DNA from: Loxodes magnus
Taxonomy: Eukaryota > Ciliophora > Karyorelictea > Loxodida > Loxodidae
Length of the DNA: 64,000 bases
NCBI GenBank assembly: GCA_946699065.1
Contig: CAMPDV010001582.1
Span: 1 to 64,000 of the forward strand
Direction: 5' to 3'
Shown: piece by piece, positions 49,909 to 62,963 of the stretch
Position numbering within the stretch: the stretch's first letter is position 1
How the letters are laid out: the number at the start of each line of letters is the position of its first letter
Notes under the pieces: generated by a model
Told to the model about the DNA's origin: nothing
The model's database searches: none
The model's input: the letters and a program-made list of their open reading frames with translations, nothing else
Translations under genes and position numbers: made by a program

Positions 49909-51120
49909 TCAACTCGAAACTCTCCACTTTCTTATTGTCTTGTCCCATCCTCCCGATACCAACCATCTATTATCAACACTCAATGCTATAGAAGATATTG
50001 CATATTTATGCCCTTATAAAGTCTATATACACTCACCCTTATCAAAGTTCCAAATCTTGATTGTTTTATCATTTGAACCAGAAAAGATAACACTTGAATC
50101 AACACTTAACTGAATACTTGATACACCCCTTGTATGACCTTGAAGAGTACGAATACACTAACCAGAAGAGAAGTCCCATATCTTAATAGTACTGTCAACA
50201 GAACCCGATATTATATACCTATTATCCTTAGACACTATCACCGATAAAACTGAGTCTGAATGCCCAGTAAGAGTTCGCACAAGCTGACCAGTCTAGAAAT
50301 TCCAAATCTTTATTGTTGTATCCCAAGATCCCGATATAATATATCTAGAGTCATAGGAGATTACTACCGATATAACTACATTAGTATGTCCAGACAAAGT
50401 TCTTTGGAGATCACCATTGAGGAAATTTCAGATCTTTATAGTGTTATCGTAAGATCCCGATACTATATAGCTAGAGTCTGGGGAAATTACTACCGATATA
50501 ACTACATTAGTATGTCCAGACAAAGTTCTTTGGAGATCACCATTGAGGAAATTTCAGATCTTTATAGTGTTATCAGCAGATCCCGATACGATATAGCTAG
50601 AGTCCTAGGAGATTACTACCGAGTTAACTGAGGAAGTATGCCCCGTTAAAGTTCTTATGAGAGAACCAGTCTATAAGTTTCAGATCTTGATCGTGTTATC
50701 AGCAGATGCTAACACTATACAATTAGAGTCAGGGGAGATTACTACCGAGTTAACTGAGGAAGTATGTCCTGTTATAGTTCTTATGAGAGCACCTGTCTGG
50801 AAATTCCAGATCTTTATAGAATTTTCTGGATATCCTGAACCTGATACAATCCAATTTAGGTCACTTGATATGGCTACCGATAAAACAGGTGAAGAGTGAC
50901 CAGTGAGGACTTAGTCTAAAAATATTAAAGAAATACCTTTACTTTGGTCATAACTGATCTTATTTATTAACTTTTAGTAGCATAAGTTAGGCAGAATTTC
51001 ATACTTAAAATGAAGTAGAGATATTTTCCCTAGGATGTGGCTTCTCACTCTTAGGAGTTTTCTTAAAAAAATACTTTTAGTAAATTGCTTTTCTTTTTTC
51101 TCCATTTATTTTTTCTCCAT
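49909..51120 (-). CDS. WD40 beta-propeller protein, copy 3 (eight repeats)
   Basis: The ATG matching the other copies is at 51105. An in-frame ATG at 51120 adds MEKKQ, a short duplication of the start. Exon 1 ends at 50937. The gap is 21 nt here (50936-50916, gtatttc...tttttag), so it is frame-neutral if unspliced. Exon 2 encodes eight WD repeats; two adjacent ones (NFLNGDLQRTLSGHTNVV) are near identical, a recent one-repeat (42-codon) duplication. TGA is in frame at 50682, 50556 and 50430, exactly 126 bases apart and all at TIKI-W-N. The DLN-W-I codon that is TGA in copies 1 and 2 is TGG here. No frameshift. Ends RKWRVSS and TGA. Confidence 0.75.
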
Positions 51121-51263
51121 TTTAATTTTATAACTTAATTCAATAAATATTTAATTAAAATAACTCAATGAATTTTACTTACTTAATTTCAATATAATTA
51201 AACAATTAAATTATTTATTAAGCATACTTTTAAATATCTTCTAAAGCATTGGTTTTTCTATTT

Positions 51264-51282
51264 TTGTCTTAAAACAAGACAA
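51264..51282. promoter_or_regulatory. conserved palindrome upstream of WD40 gene
   Basis: TTGTCTT-aaaac-AAGACAA, identical to 17000-17018, 144 bases before the upstream ATG. Confidence 0.5.
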
Positions 51283-52545
51283 AGTATTAAACTAATAGTG
51301 TACAAACTTTTATAATTTTAATTATTTTATATCTTTTTACTTTTAAATGAAAGGATAAATTATTATTTCAAAAGTTTATAACGAAGAATTTGTATCCCTA
51401 TTATAATAACTTTAATATGCATTTATTAATTATTACTTATTTGTGCTTAAAATAAAAGACTCTTAATAAGAAAACCTTATTTCGTTGTAGATCTTTTAAA
51501 TGATAAATAAAATATTACAATTCTTTTAAATCTACTGTTATTAATTATTATTTTTCACTTACTTTTAATCAAAAAAAATTATTTCTTTAAGCTATTTACT
51601 AATTAAAAAAAAATTAAATAAAATAAGTTTCTTATTAATTAGTTTGAATAAATATTAAAAAACATCAAATTATTTAAAACAAAGTATTTTTAGAATCTAT
51701 AAGATAAACTCTTTTAATTGTCCACTTTCTTACTACTATTTAATTAAAACTTTTTATTTATAAAAGTCTCTCTTATAATAATAAACTAATATAATTTATT
51801 ATAATGTTGATTCTAAGCAAAATATATAAATGTAATAAATATAAGTAGTAGAAAGTAAATATTTAATCTAGCTATAAATGGTGTATCACTAATTTTATCT
51901 TACAATTATTAAATAGTAATATTTAATTTTATTATTAAAATAAGCTTTAATATGTTTAATTATGTCTATTAAATACTTAAAATTTTATCCTTTTAGCTTT
52001 ATTAGTTATTAATTAATTTCTCTTTAATTTAGATATTAGATTAGTTATAATTAATACATTTAGATAACTTTCTCTTTTTATAGCAAACTAATATTATATT
52101 TATTATTTATGTTATTTTTGTATCTATCATTTCTAATTAATAATACCTAAATTATTCTAGATTATTTAAAGATAAAAACTTAATTCTATTATTATATACA
52201 AATAGAAATTATATTGTTACCACTATTAATACTCTCTTTCTTAAAATTATTTGTTTGATATTAAGAAAATTATAAGCTTTTAAGAAAGAAAGCATATTTT
52301 TAATATCTTCTATTATTATTTTCTGAATTAATAGAAAGAGTAAACTTAACATAATATGTTTCTTTGTAATAAGCATGAGATAATATAAGTATTAGATTAG
52401 CTAATATAAGTTATTTAAAACTAATCTAATAAATTATTATTTACTCTTAATACATTTATTAGTCTATTATTATTCTATATCTTTCTGTTCCTAATCAACA
52501 ATTCTGCATGTTTTGCTTTATAGCGCATCCTCATTTATTAATCTT

Positions 52546-55500
52546 ATTACAAAAGATTTAAACCTAAAAAGATGATATAGATATTTATAGAAATATTTGA
52601 AGCTGAGATATTAAAATAAGTTTGAATTTTAGATTATTTATAATTTTCCTAAATTTAAATTATATTTATATATTCCTTTTTATTAACTATCTTTTGTAAT
52701 TAACTTTTGTTTGGAAAACTGACAAAAAGATACATTTTGTAAAATATTTAGTCTTAATTTATCTAAGTTTATTTTAGTGATTATAAGAATATATTAAATT
52801 TAAAGTATTATACTAGTTCTATAAAACATTTAGGTAATTATATGTACTAAAATAAATAGTAAAGAGAAAACATTATTCTTTTATATAATTAAATAAAGAA
52901 AAGCTAATTTAAATATTCAATAGAGTCAATTATTCATATATCTAAAATTCTCTATTTATCTTAAAATCAAGAGTTTAATATATTATAGCCTCCTTTACTA
53001 ACTCATTTAGTAATACTAATTCATAAAATCTTAAAAGAAAATTCCTTTTTACTTTAACTGTACTTGCAAATATTCTAAGTCCTTTAACTAGTTAAAGATA
53101 GGCTTAATTAGAGACTAATAAGAAATTTTCTTATCCTCTAGATAAAATATTTAATAAAGTTGTGGTTGCATTTCTTACTAATGAAGAATAATATTTTAAA
53201 TTAAAATAAGGAAAATTAATATTTTTCTATTTGTTTAATAAAAATTTAAAATAATTTATTATATAAAATCTATTAATATTTTATAAAAAACCAAAGTAAA
53301 TGCAAAAACATCAGCTAAATATAATTTAAAAAATATTAAGAAAATTTATAATTCTAAATGATATTATAAATAAATATTTTAAATATTTACTAATGTTTAG
53401 ATAAAACATATAATAAATTATGTAATCTCTATTTTAACCTTAGAAATGTAGTAAAATATTTTTAAAAGTTAAATGAAAAATTATAAGGGAAACTTATGAA
53501 ATTAAATATTTCTATAAAAAATGAATATAAAATTTACTAATTATTTTATTGACACTATCAGTTCTATTAAATTATTTAAAAATATTACTAAAAGAATAAA
53601 ATAAAGTATAAATTAATTAATTAAAAAATTTAAAAAATTATAATTTAAAACTTTATATTTAACAATATTTGTGATAAAGATAAATATTAAAGAATAAAAA
53701 TTTCATTAATCTAGCATGGATTGACTTTTTAAATAAAGTAATTCAACATAAAAATAATTATTCTTAGAAATTTTCAATTTCAATTTCAAAAATATAAAAA
53801 ATGTTAAAAATGTTAAAAAATTCTCTAACTCTCAGATTTTTATAATCAGCCTATTCAAAGATAGTTTATTTTTACTATTTTTCATAGATTATGGATGTAT
53901 ATATGGTATAAGTATTAATTATTTTACTAATCTCAAATTTACTTCTGCTTAAGTGAAAACTTTTAATAAATAAGTAAAAATAATTTAATTTTTTATTTTC
54001 TAAACTTAATATGAAATCCCACTAAATGTTTTTAAAAATAATTTAATTTATATCAATATTAAGATTCTAACTTTAAATGTTAAGTAAAGTAGCAAAATAA
54101 ATTATAATTTTGAATTAAAAACATATTTATTTTTAATTTTATTGATTCAAATATGCCTATAAATAAAAAAATATGAAATTAGAACAATTTTTTATTAAAA
54201 GGAGAGTTAAAGATTGTCTAAGAACAATAAATAAAATAAAATTAAATTAAAGTTTTTGATAAATTTGTATTAATAAAATATAAACTATATAAATTTGAAT
54301 ATTATTCTTGCTTATTTAAAATTTAATATTATTTAAATATTTTAAATATTTCTGGTAATTAAATTTTATAAAAACTTACTCATTTATAGTTATTAATTAT
54401 TAGTGAAAATAATATTATTATAATACTATTTATAATTTATTTACGTATCTTATATTTATTATTTTTATATATTAAATTTCATAGAAAAATAATTAGTAAT
54501 AATTAGTATTTAATAATTAATGCAATTCTACTAATTATAATTAAAATCCAAGTTTTCAAATTCTAGGTTTAACAGACTGGAAAATGCTATTTTTTTACTT
54601 AAAATAGGTACATAAGGAAAAATTATTTATTTATAAAATAAATTATATCAATAGAGTATATATCCCTTCTTATTTTTAGTTTAAAATATCCCTTTCTATA
54701 AACATTTATTTTTTAAACAATTTTGTCGAAACTAATTATAAAAATCTATTTTGTAATAAATTAAAAACTCTATCAAGTTGATAAGTAATATTTATACTTT
54801 TATCGAAGAGAATTTCTTTCTAATTATATTATAGCAAGTGGTTATCATACTTTCAAATATATATAAAAATTAAAATATAAATGAGAATAGCATTTTAAAG
54901 CCTTTACATTATAAAAAGATGTATTTTATAGATAGTAAATTTAAGCAAAGAAATGATAAAGTAATAAAGAATATAATAAATAATTTATATAATGAATGGA
55001 TTCTTTTTATCTATTATAAAAATATTTAATTTCTTATTATATATTAAAATAATATATTTTTATATTTATAAAATAGTTTTAATTAATTTCTCATATAACT
55101 TTAGTTTAGTAAAATCTTTATAAATTAAAAAGAATTTAGATATCAAATTTAAAATATTTAATTTGTAAAATGATTAAAAATTTAATAAAACTATAATATG
55201 ATTTTAAGATATAATTAGAAATAAAAGAAAGTATAAAATTTATGTATCGTATTTAAAAAATATAATTAAACTTATTTAATATATTTAAATAACTTAAAAA
55301 ATAATTTTCTTTATTTTTAAACATTTTAAGCATAGTTTTAAATAATTTTAAGTTATATATAAATATAAATATTATTATTTTAATAAAAATTATAAATCAA
55401 ATAGTTTAATTTATATAATTCTTTCACACTATATTTATAGCATTTTCATTTCTTATTATTTTTATTATTAGATTCTAAATATTTTTAATAGTGAAATTTT

Positions 55501-56200
55501 ATATTTAGTTTTTATTTGTTTCAATACATTTTTCTTCGTTATAACTTTATTATTAAATTGTGTCATTTATAATATTTATCATATTCTTTTTTTGATTAAA
55601 TATTATCTTATATTTGTTAAATTCTTGTCATAATAACTTATTAATATCGTAATTATATTACTTAAAATTTAAGCTCCAATTAATTTAATTCTAGCGAATA
55701 TCTTCCAATAAATTAAATTTCTTCACTATTAAATTAAATTAATCTATTTTTTCTATATTTTTAAATTATTTTATTTCAAATTGTCATATTCTATTAAAAA
55801 ATTACTCTGATGTTTAATAAAGTTCGAAAAGTTATTTTTGCTCATTTTTTCACTTAAATTTTTTTATATCAAGAAAAATTTGACTAAAATCTTAATTATC
55901 ACAGTATCAGCCAAGCTTTTTTCTCAACTAGAATCGAATGATTAAGTTTAAATGAAATTCATAGTTTATTTAATAGTATTATTTTAATTTTTCATTTGTA
56001 TTATCGATATCCTTTTTTATATAAAAGCTTCTAACTTTTGGAGTAAAACAAATATCTTTGGAATTAATGAGGAGAAAATGCATACTTAAAATTAAATCAT
56101 TTGATACTATAAAGTTTTAGATAAAACACCAAATATTAGGTTTTGTAATTATTATTATATAAAATTGTTTCTCCATTATTAAGGAGTTTTACCCTCTCAA
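52546..56200. other. extremely AT-rich gene-free stretch
   Basis: Longest stretch without any recognisable feature. Mainly A/T with isolated G or C, no repeated block, no protein-like frame, no tRNA-like box. It is unique in the window and separates WD40 element copy 3 from block X copy C. Confidence 0.55.
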
Positions 56201-56264
56201 AAGTACAGCGCTTCAAGCTTTTCGCTGTTCGTTAAAATACTTGGGCAACAGAAAGATTACACGT

Positions 56265-57090
56265 ACCCATCCGCGGGTTTTTTTAATAGGTTTTACGTTA
56301 TAATTCCCTTAGGACTTGGTTATAGCTCCATTTTCTTCCTCTTGTTCGTACTTCCATTCTCGTGCAAAAAATCTTGTTCAGCCCAATTGCTTTTGTTCGC
56401 TTTGCTTATCAGAAATTCTATTGTTTCCATTGAAACTTCTTACAGTTCCGATATAGTTTTTATTGGTTTTAGAAGCGAAAGCATCTCTTCTTGATCGGAA
56501 TTAGTCTCATTTGAAGTTAAGCTTAGGGTTTGACGATCATTGAGATCGATCCATTATTTAGCTATTCCATTCTTGATTCTTTTAGGAGTTGAATTTCATA
56601 TTCTTATTTCACTACTTAATCCCTCAGCTAAGTTGTGTTTTATCCTAATGGTGTTGGATGCTGAAGAACGCATCCATTTGCGTTCATAGTCATCTATACG
56701 ATCCCCGTCCATTTAATTTTCTTTGTGGCTTGAAAATTAGTTTTTTGTTCTAGTATTTAAACTTTTAAACCTCTTCATTGAAGTTCACCACTCTTAATGC
56801 AAACTACACTACATCAAATTGCTCAGAGTTAAAGCCAAAGGATCGTTCCTAGTCACGCAATATCATCTCCTACTGCCTTCGAGGCCTCTCTTCCGTTTTG
56901 GAGTTTACCAAGTTTGTTTCTGTCGTTTACGACTTTGGAAGTTGTTAGGTCTGTTATTAGTTTTTTTGCTGATAAAAGGTTGTTCTAATTAAAGAAAAGA
57001 CGTGAGGTTAGAAGAATGACATCTCGCTTCCTCTCTTCCTTTTTGTCTTTTGAAGAGGTGGCAAAGAAGCCCTATCGGATGTTTGACATT
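56265..57090 (-). pseudogene. decayed Gln-rich coiled-coil frame, copy C
   Basis: Counterpart of 690-1545. An ATG near 57030 opens MSFFQPHVF, then about 110 codons (KSQTTETNLVNSK, QQEMILRDQERSFGFNSEQ, NFNEEVQKFKYQNKK) to a TGA. After a frame change, EGLSSEIRI, a TGA (GGA in copy A) and SLTSNETNSDQEEMLSLLKP, SKANKSNWAEQDFLHENGS follow. Conserved frames in both copies show an ancestral protein. Not recognised. Confidence 0.4.
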
Positions 57091-57449
57091 TTTTTAATTA
57101 CATATAAATTGATGTAATTTATAATTATCCAAGCTAGAAAAAACTTAAAATTTTATGAAGTTAATAATTTAAAATAATTTAATTATTAGATTTAACCTTT
57201 TAAATAAAATTTAGTCTTAAACATTTTTTATTTTAAGTTTTGAATATTAAATTATTAAATTAAATTATTAAATTAAATATGTTAAAGTAAATAATTTTAA
57301 TTATTTTTAGCTTTTAATATTGCTTCAATAAGAGCTTGCAATATTATTAGAATATAAATATTTAAAGGTAGTTTAATTAAAAGCGTTTTTAAAGTTTCTA
57401 TCTATATAGAGGACAAAACTTCAAACTCTATAAATATATTTCGCATTTC

Positions 57450-59340
57450 AAATGACGTGGATCACCATGCAAAGCAGCCCCCTAAATTTATGAGAATGAT
57501 GAAAAACATATAGGATATCCTGCCACGTCTTCTATTTGCTGTTATATTCTTTCTTTTTCTTAGTTGAAGATTCCTACTACTTAAATAGATTTTTCTGAAG
57601 GAATATAGTCAGTTTCCTCTTATGTTTCCTCTTATATTTCTTCCTGCTTTTCTTCACTTTCTTCTACATATTTTTGTTATACATCCTGATTTGCTCTTAT
57701 AGTTTATCCAAATTACATTGCTATAAGACTTGCTTATTCTTTACATGATTTTCTTTTTTTTCTCCAATTCATATCGTAATTGTTAAGCTTGGAAGTTTTT
57801 TCTTGAAAACCTCATATACTGCGCTATTTTAAAATACTGTTCTTGCAATTATAAATAAAATAAATTTGACTCCTAAAGGTGGCGTAGGTTTTTCTTCTTT
57901 ATAACCATCTAATTTTCTCTTATATAACTCGAGCATTTTCTTCAGTTCGATCTTTTGCTAAACTGAAAATAATAATTTTTCATTCTTTGCTATTTTAAGA
58001 TGTATAAATTTGATTTGAAAAAGGGATATCTTAAGATTTGATAAATATTTAACATTTATTTAGTTTTATTTACTTTTTCTTATTCAGTTTATTAAGTACT
58101 AAGAACATTTTAAGTATTTTAGTCTATTTTTTAGTGGGAGCATTTTATTATACTACTTTAAGTATCTACTCTCCTGTTCAAACAGCACATCTATTAAACT
58201 TACTAGCTCCTAGAATAAATTCGGCAACTCCTGCTTCACTTAAGGAGCTTTTCCCACTTGGACAGATTGCTAAACATAGAATAGTAATTCCATTCAAATT
58301 TTTACAATTTTACCTTACTAAAAATTAATTCTTCTAAGTAGAATATAAGCTAGACATTCTTCATGGTCTCTAAAATACTGTTCTGAAGCAATCTAATTCA
58401 AAATTTCAACTTATTGTCTTATTTTGCACTGAACTTCATACTTTTTTGTGTAAATATTCAATCAGTTAATCACTTTCAAGTATGCTTTTCATTTAAAGAC
58501 TTGGAATATTTCTAGCAAATCTTTCCCAAATCATTCTAAGGATTTAATCAGATAATCCATCAGCTGTTATATTTTATTGATGAGTAAAATATAAACCATA
58601 GAAAAAACACCATAAATCGGTTATTTAAGAATGCTTTACTATTTCAAAATATCTCATATTATAAAGTATGAAGTCATAGTCACTAGGATCAAGAAAATTT
58701 TTATAATCTCTATATTTTAAAGCTGCTTCAAGAGAGCTATTTCTCTTCATCATCAATTCTTCCAATAGCTATATTCCTTACAATTTCAACTAAAAGCTTA
58801 CCAAGTTAGGAACTTTCACGGATTATTCTCTTAGAATTATTTATACAGTGTTTATCATAGCCAATATATAGATTAAAAATTTGTCTTCTTCTGATCTATA
58901 ATAAGCCATTAAAGTACCATAAATACATGCTAGGTAAGACTAAACCATTTCAAGAGCATATATTTTTTATTTCCCCTCTAATCTTAAAAACTTATTCTAT
59001 GCATCAGACTCTAGATGTACAAAAGATGATATTAATCAGTTTTAGTTCTCAGGGAGTTTCTTTCTCCAAAATGCATTATTTATTATACTGCAAGGTAATA
59101 ATCCTAAAACACCTCACTAATTTACACGCTTCATCCAGACCCAATTATTAGTTCTAAAATACAAACAGGTACAGTTCCCTTTTGTAATGTTACATCTGTT
59201 TCTGGTAGTTAAAAAACTAGCACTAAATACGCATCAGCTTCAGTTTTTCCATCATGATTTTTAAAGGTATCATTAAGCATTTCAATTACTACATTTTATC
59301 TCAATAAATTTTATCTCTCTGCAGCTCACTAAGTATGAGA
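57450..59340 (-). pseudogene. unrecognised protein, block X copy C (best copy)
   Basis: From an ATG at 59280: MLNDTFKNHDGKTEADAYL, LPETDVTLQKGTVPVC, then TGA (59133) and SEVFQDYYLAVQQIMHF. After a frame change comes a 199-codon open stretch (59035-58439) with YLACIYGTLMAYYRSEEDKF, LDPSDYDFILYNMRYFE, LWCFFYGLYFTH and QILRMIWERFARNIPSLQ. Further parts follow in shifted frames: RDHEECLAYILLRR, QVGKAPQVKQELPNLFQ, MLELYKRKLDGYKEEKP, then an acidic EESEEKQEE run and a basic RKRK/NRRRGR end. Mixed residue use and conservation with copy A support a genuine large protein (over 500 residues originally). No family is recognised. It is broken by several frameshifts or unseen short introns. Confidence 0.5.
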
Positions 59341-60075
59341 TGGTATTTAATAATTAATTATTGGAGTCAGGCAATCTTAATAAGATATAAAAAGTACAGG
59401 GACTGTAAATTTAATAACAATAAAAAGTGTTAATTAATATATAATAGATTTTTAGAATATTTATACTACTGAAGACGCGGTATGGGTCAGAATTAATTAC
59501 TTGAACTATTCTTCAGAGATAAAAAATAAAATGATATAATCACTAGCTAAAGATAAGTAGCAAGATGTACTTTAAAAAAGTCTTATCTACTTTTAATGAA
59601 TCTTACTTTATTGTCTTTAATTGGTTATTCTTTTAAAATTACATTGCAATGTATTATTTCAAATTCTATATAAAACTTCACACTGAATCTTAAGTGGATC
59701 CCAACTCTGATGTAGCATTTATTTTAACAAAGTACAGTAACCTTAAATATTTAAAGAATTTAAAATAAATGACTTAACATTTTCAAATAGAACTTTAAGA
59801 TGCTAGTAGTAGCAAATAATTTTAAATAAAGTTTTAAATAAAATAGAATTAAAATTTTATTCAGATGTAATAGGAAGGTTGAGTGCGATGCCTACTTCAC
59901 ACCTTTATTTTAAAGATTAAGATAATAACATTGACTAATAGAAATTTCCAACTTATACTTACACAATATTAAACAAGACAATGATTAAAGAAATAGTATC
60001 AATTTTCAAATTAATGACCTTTAGTTTCAATTTTTAGTATTATTTGAAATATATGTACTATTAAATAAAACACTC
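59341..60075. other. AT-rich spacer, nothing recognised
   Basis: Counterpart of 3851-4565. Confidence 0.5.
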
Positions 60076-60079
60076 TTAA

Positions 60080-60440
60080 ATATAGATTTGCAGAGAATAA
60101 GAAACCTATTAACATATTTCTTAATGTGAAGCTCTGCAAGATTTAATGGAAGAATTTAAAGACTTGAAAAATTATGATTTGCTTAAACTTATAACTAGCA
60201 AAAAATTTAAATTAATCCTAACTTCCATACTCTAAGATAACTTTAACAAATTGACAACAGAATTAAATACTTTCATTCAAAATTGCTTCAAAGAAGAATT
60301 TAAATTTTAGAGTAAAAAAACGAACAAGTGGAAGAGTTAATGGAATAATTTGACTAGTGAGCAAGTGCAGAAGAAAATGATTAAAGAAAATTAAACCAAG
60401 ATTATTGAGATGGAAGTTGTAAAATATTTTTTATTATCTA
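60080..60440 (+). pseudogene. LINE ORF2 C-terminal tail, copy C
   Basis: Counterpart of 4569-4940. The first Cys is replaced and CGE has become CRE; the rest (YQHISQCEALQDLMEEF onward) is readable. It has lost more of the zinc motif than copy A. Confidence 0.65.
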
Positions 60441-60839
60441 TATGAAATATAGTAAACACATATAAATTTTAATTATTATATATATTAATCAATATAAGTA
60501 AAAAAAATAACCATTTTTAATATTTAACTTAGTTTTTAAATTATATATCAAAAAATTTTAATTTAAATTAGAATTATAATTGAAAATATTATTAAAATTA
60601 AGGCTTTAAAAATGAAAGCTAATGTTTTCATAGTTAAATTATTTTTTTAATTAAATTAGTAATTAGTTATCATTTTCATATTATATCAAGATTAAAAATT
60701 GCTTTGCAATTACAACAATTTTTCTGTTTAATTAAAATGCTGCAAAAATTTTAATTAATTATAAATAATAAAAATTAAAGTTTAGGTTTAAATCTTGAGT
60801 TATTGTCGCCTTCAATTATCATTGGATCATTTCTTTATT
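60441..60839. other. AT-rich spacer, nothing recognised
   Basis: Counterpart of 4941-5289. Confidence 0.5.
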
Positions 60840-61310
60840 CTTTCAATTCCATTTAATGCTGCAATTTTTACTGATTTTCTTCTATTTCCTAATTTGCTGA
60901 TTAGTTCTTTCTGCTTCTATTGTTAGTTTTGAGATTAACAGCTCTAGTCTTGTGATATATTTCAAAATGCGTTAAGGTCTCTTTCTTAGGTCATGAATCT
61001 CGATTCTATTTCCTCTGCAAGTTGAAGTTTTTCCATAAACTTCTTATTGTCTTTCTTCAACTTTTTAACCTCTTCCTGGAAATCTAGCACCACTTTAATC
61101 AGCTAATCTTAGCTTATTTACTATTATGTAGCGAGATTCAAAGACTTCCGAGCGCATAATATTCTTAGCCTGTTTTAGGCTTTTTTTAGAGCTGGAAGAT
61201 TCATCTTGATTGATGATTTTTTTATTACTCTTTTCCTGGTCCTAACCTTTCTAGGATGTCGTTAACTCCTATTTTTAGGAGCCGCGAAGAATCTTTTTGA
61301 ATCCTGACAT
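60840..61310 (-). pseudogene. ORF1-like coiled-coil frame, copy C
   Basis: The ATG near 61307 opens MSGFKKILRGSQKQELTTSQ, then KKIINQDESSSSKKSLKQAK and FESRYIIVNKLRLADQ. After a frame change comes FQEEVKKLKKDNKKFMEKLQ, AEEIESRFMTQERDLNAF and TGA, then QSQNQQQKQKELISKL. It is the best preserved of the three minus-strand copies and shows the basic/Ser-rich/coiled-coil order clearly. The tRNA-like segment overlapping its start is less well paired here than in copy A. Confidence 0.5.
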
Positions 61311-61319
61311 CTTTTAAAA

Positions 61320-62170
61320 AAAATAAGGTTAAAAGATAATAATTTATAAAAATAAAATGTAAGATAAACTTTAGAATTTATAATAAATAAAATTAAAAAA
61401 GTAAAATTTCATTCAATTAGCAGATAATCCTTATTATTTTTAATTTAGATCCTCTTAAAATAAAATAGATAAAAAGATATTTTAATTAATGTTATAATCT
61501 AAAAATATTAGAAGTAAAAAATGAGTGAAATCTTAAATGATTCTTTAGTAATAATATTTCTAGATAATCGTTAGTAAAGAAAAAGAAAAGCATAAATTTT
61601 AAGATTTTTTATTAAGTTTATGAAGAAAAAATTAATATTAAAATTCATTCCTAAAATGAATTATAATTTAAACATATTTAACTACTAATTATTTAAATTT
61701 TACATCTTTTTAAAAAGCTAAAATTTTATATAAAGTAAAGAACTATTTCTAAAATTAAATAAATATTTTTATTATATTCTAAAGAATTTTAAAATTTATA
61801 AAATGTGTAAGACAGTTACAAATAAATCTTTCTTAAAAAAAGTTTAGCGTTTAGAAAATTATAAATAAATATACAATTACTAAAACATTTAAACTAAAAA
61901 TTACATTAATATTCTTATTTTTAGCAAATTTTGGCTTTAAATTCTAAAATTAAAAGGTTATCTTAATTTAATAAATAGAGCGAAAGATATCTAAAACTTA
62001 ATAAATTCTAATAGAAAAAAGTTGAAATTAAAAGAGATAATATTTATGTGATATTAATGAACCTATTAAGTAAAAATAATTTCTAAAGTTTTATTATTAT
62101 TATTATTATTATTAAATAATTAATTCTTATGCTACATAATTATTTAATTTAGTATAAGCTAGCTAAAATG
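61320..62170. other. AT-rich spacer, nothing recognised
   Basis: Counterpart of 5811-6640. A (tta)n run at about 62090-62115 is longer than in copy A. Confidence 0.5.
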
Positions 62171-62179
62171 TAATAAAAA

Positions 62180-62963
62180 TATAATATAAAATTAGTTGTT
62201 TAAGTTTAATAAAATAGATTTAAAATACTTTGATTAATATATAGTTAAATATTCTAAAAGGGATTCCTTGATTATGAAAGTTTTAAATTAGGCTTTTTAA
62301 TAAATTGAATATGATTTAGTGATAATTTTAGAATATTTAAAGTAAATTAGGATTATTTAATAAATGATAATTGAATTTGATTAAAAAGGATAAAATGATT
62401 AGTTAGTATTTTGACTTAAAGTAGTTAATGAATAATAGACTAATGATTTAATGATTATATTGATTTTGAATAATAATGTTTATAGTTTTAAAATATTAGT
62501 AGTATAATCCCTTATAATGCTTTTATATTTTTGATGACTAATTTAAATTAATCTTTTTTGATAAAATAATAATTTAATTAATTAATTTTATTATTTTTAA
62601 ATTAAATATACTAATTATTTATTTATCAATTCATAGTCATTTAACATTATTTAAATAACATTTAACTATATCAACAGTAACTATCAAAACTACTATTACT
62701 ACTATCAAATATACTATTTACATATTTTTACTAACAAACCTAAATAACTCATTTCAAATTACTTCTTTAATAACTTATATAATATCTATTTATTATTTAA
62801 CATACAAATATTACATTCTACTATTATAACAAAAACTATAACCTATTTTACTTCTACTAAATCCAAACCCATACCTAGTTATTAGATTATTAGAAACTAA
62901 AAAAAACTAAATACCATTTACTTTATTCCTATTAATATCAAACCTTTACTAACATTATTTCTA
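62180..62963. other. base-skew switch region, copy C
   Basis: Same asymmetry as 6650-7440, nearly base for base: G-rich and C-poor up to about 62500, then almost free of G from about 62665 to 62960. Confidence 0.7.

Larger units (their letters stand above)
41095..52545. repeat. block Y, copy B
   Basis: Second copy of 7604-18158, same order, with WD40 element copy 3 at its right end. Large identical stretches (for example 44720-45420 against 11240-11940) point to recent duplication or homogenisation. It is preceded by a LINE instead of block X. Confidence 0.9.
48040..52545 (-). repeat. WD40 element, copy 3
   Basis: Longest of the three units: expanded 3' flank (48040-49908), WD40 gene with an extra repeat (49909-51120) and full 5' flank (51121-52545). 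Same orientation as copy 1, inverted to copy 2. Confidence 0.85.
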
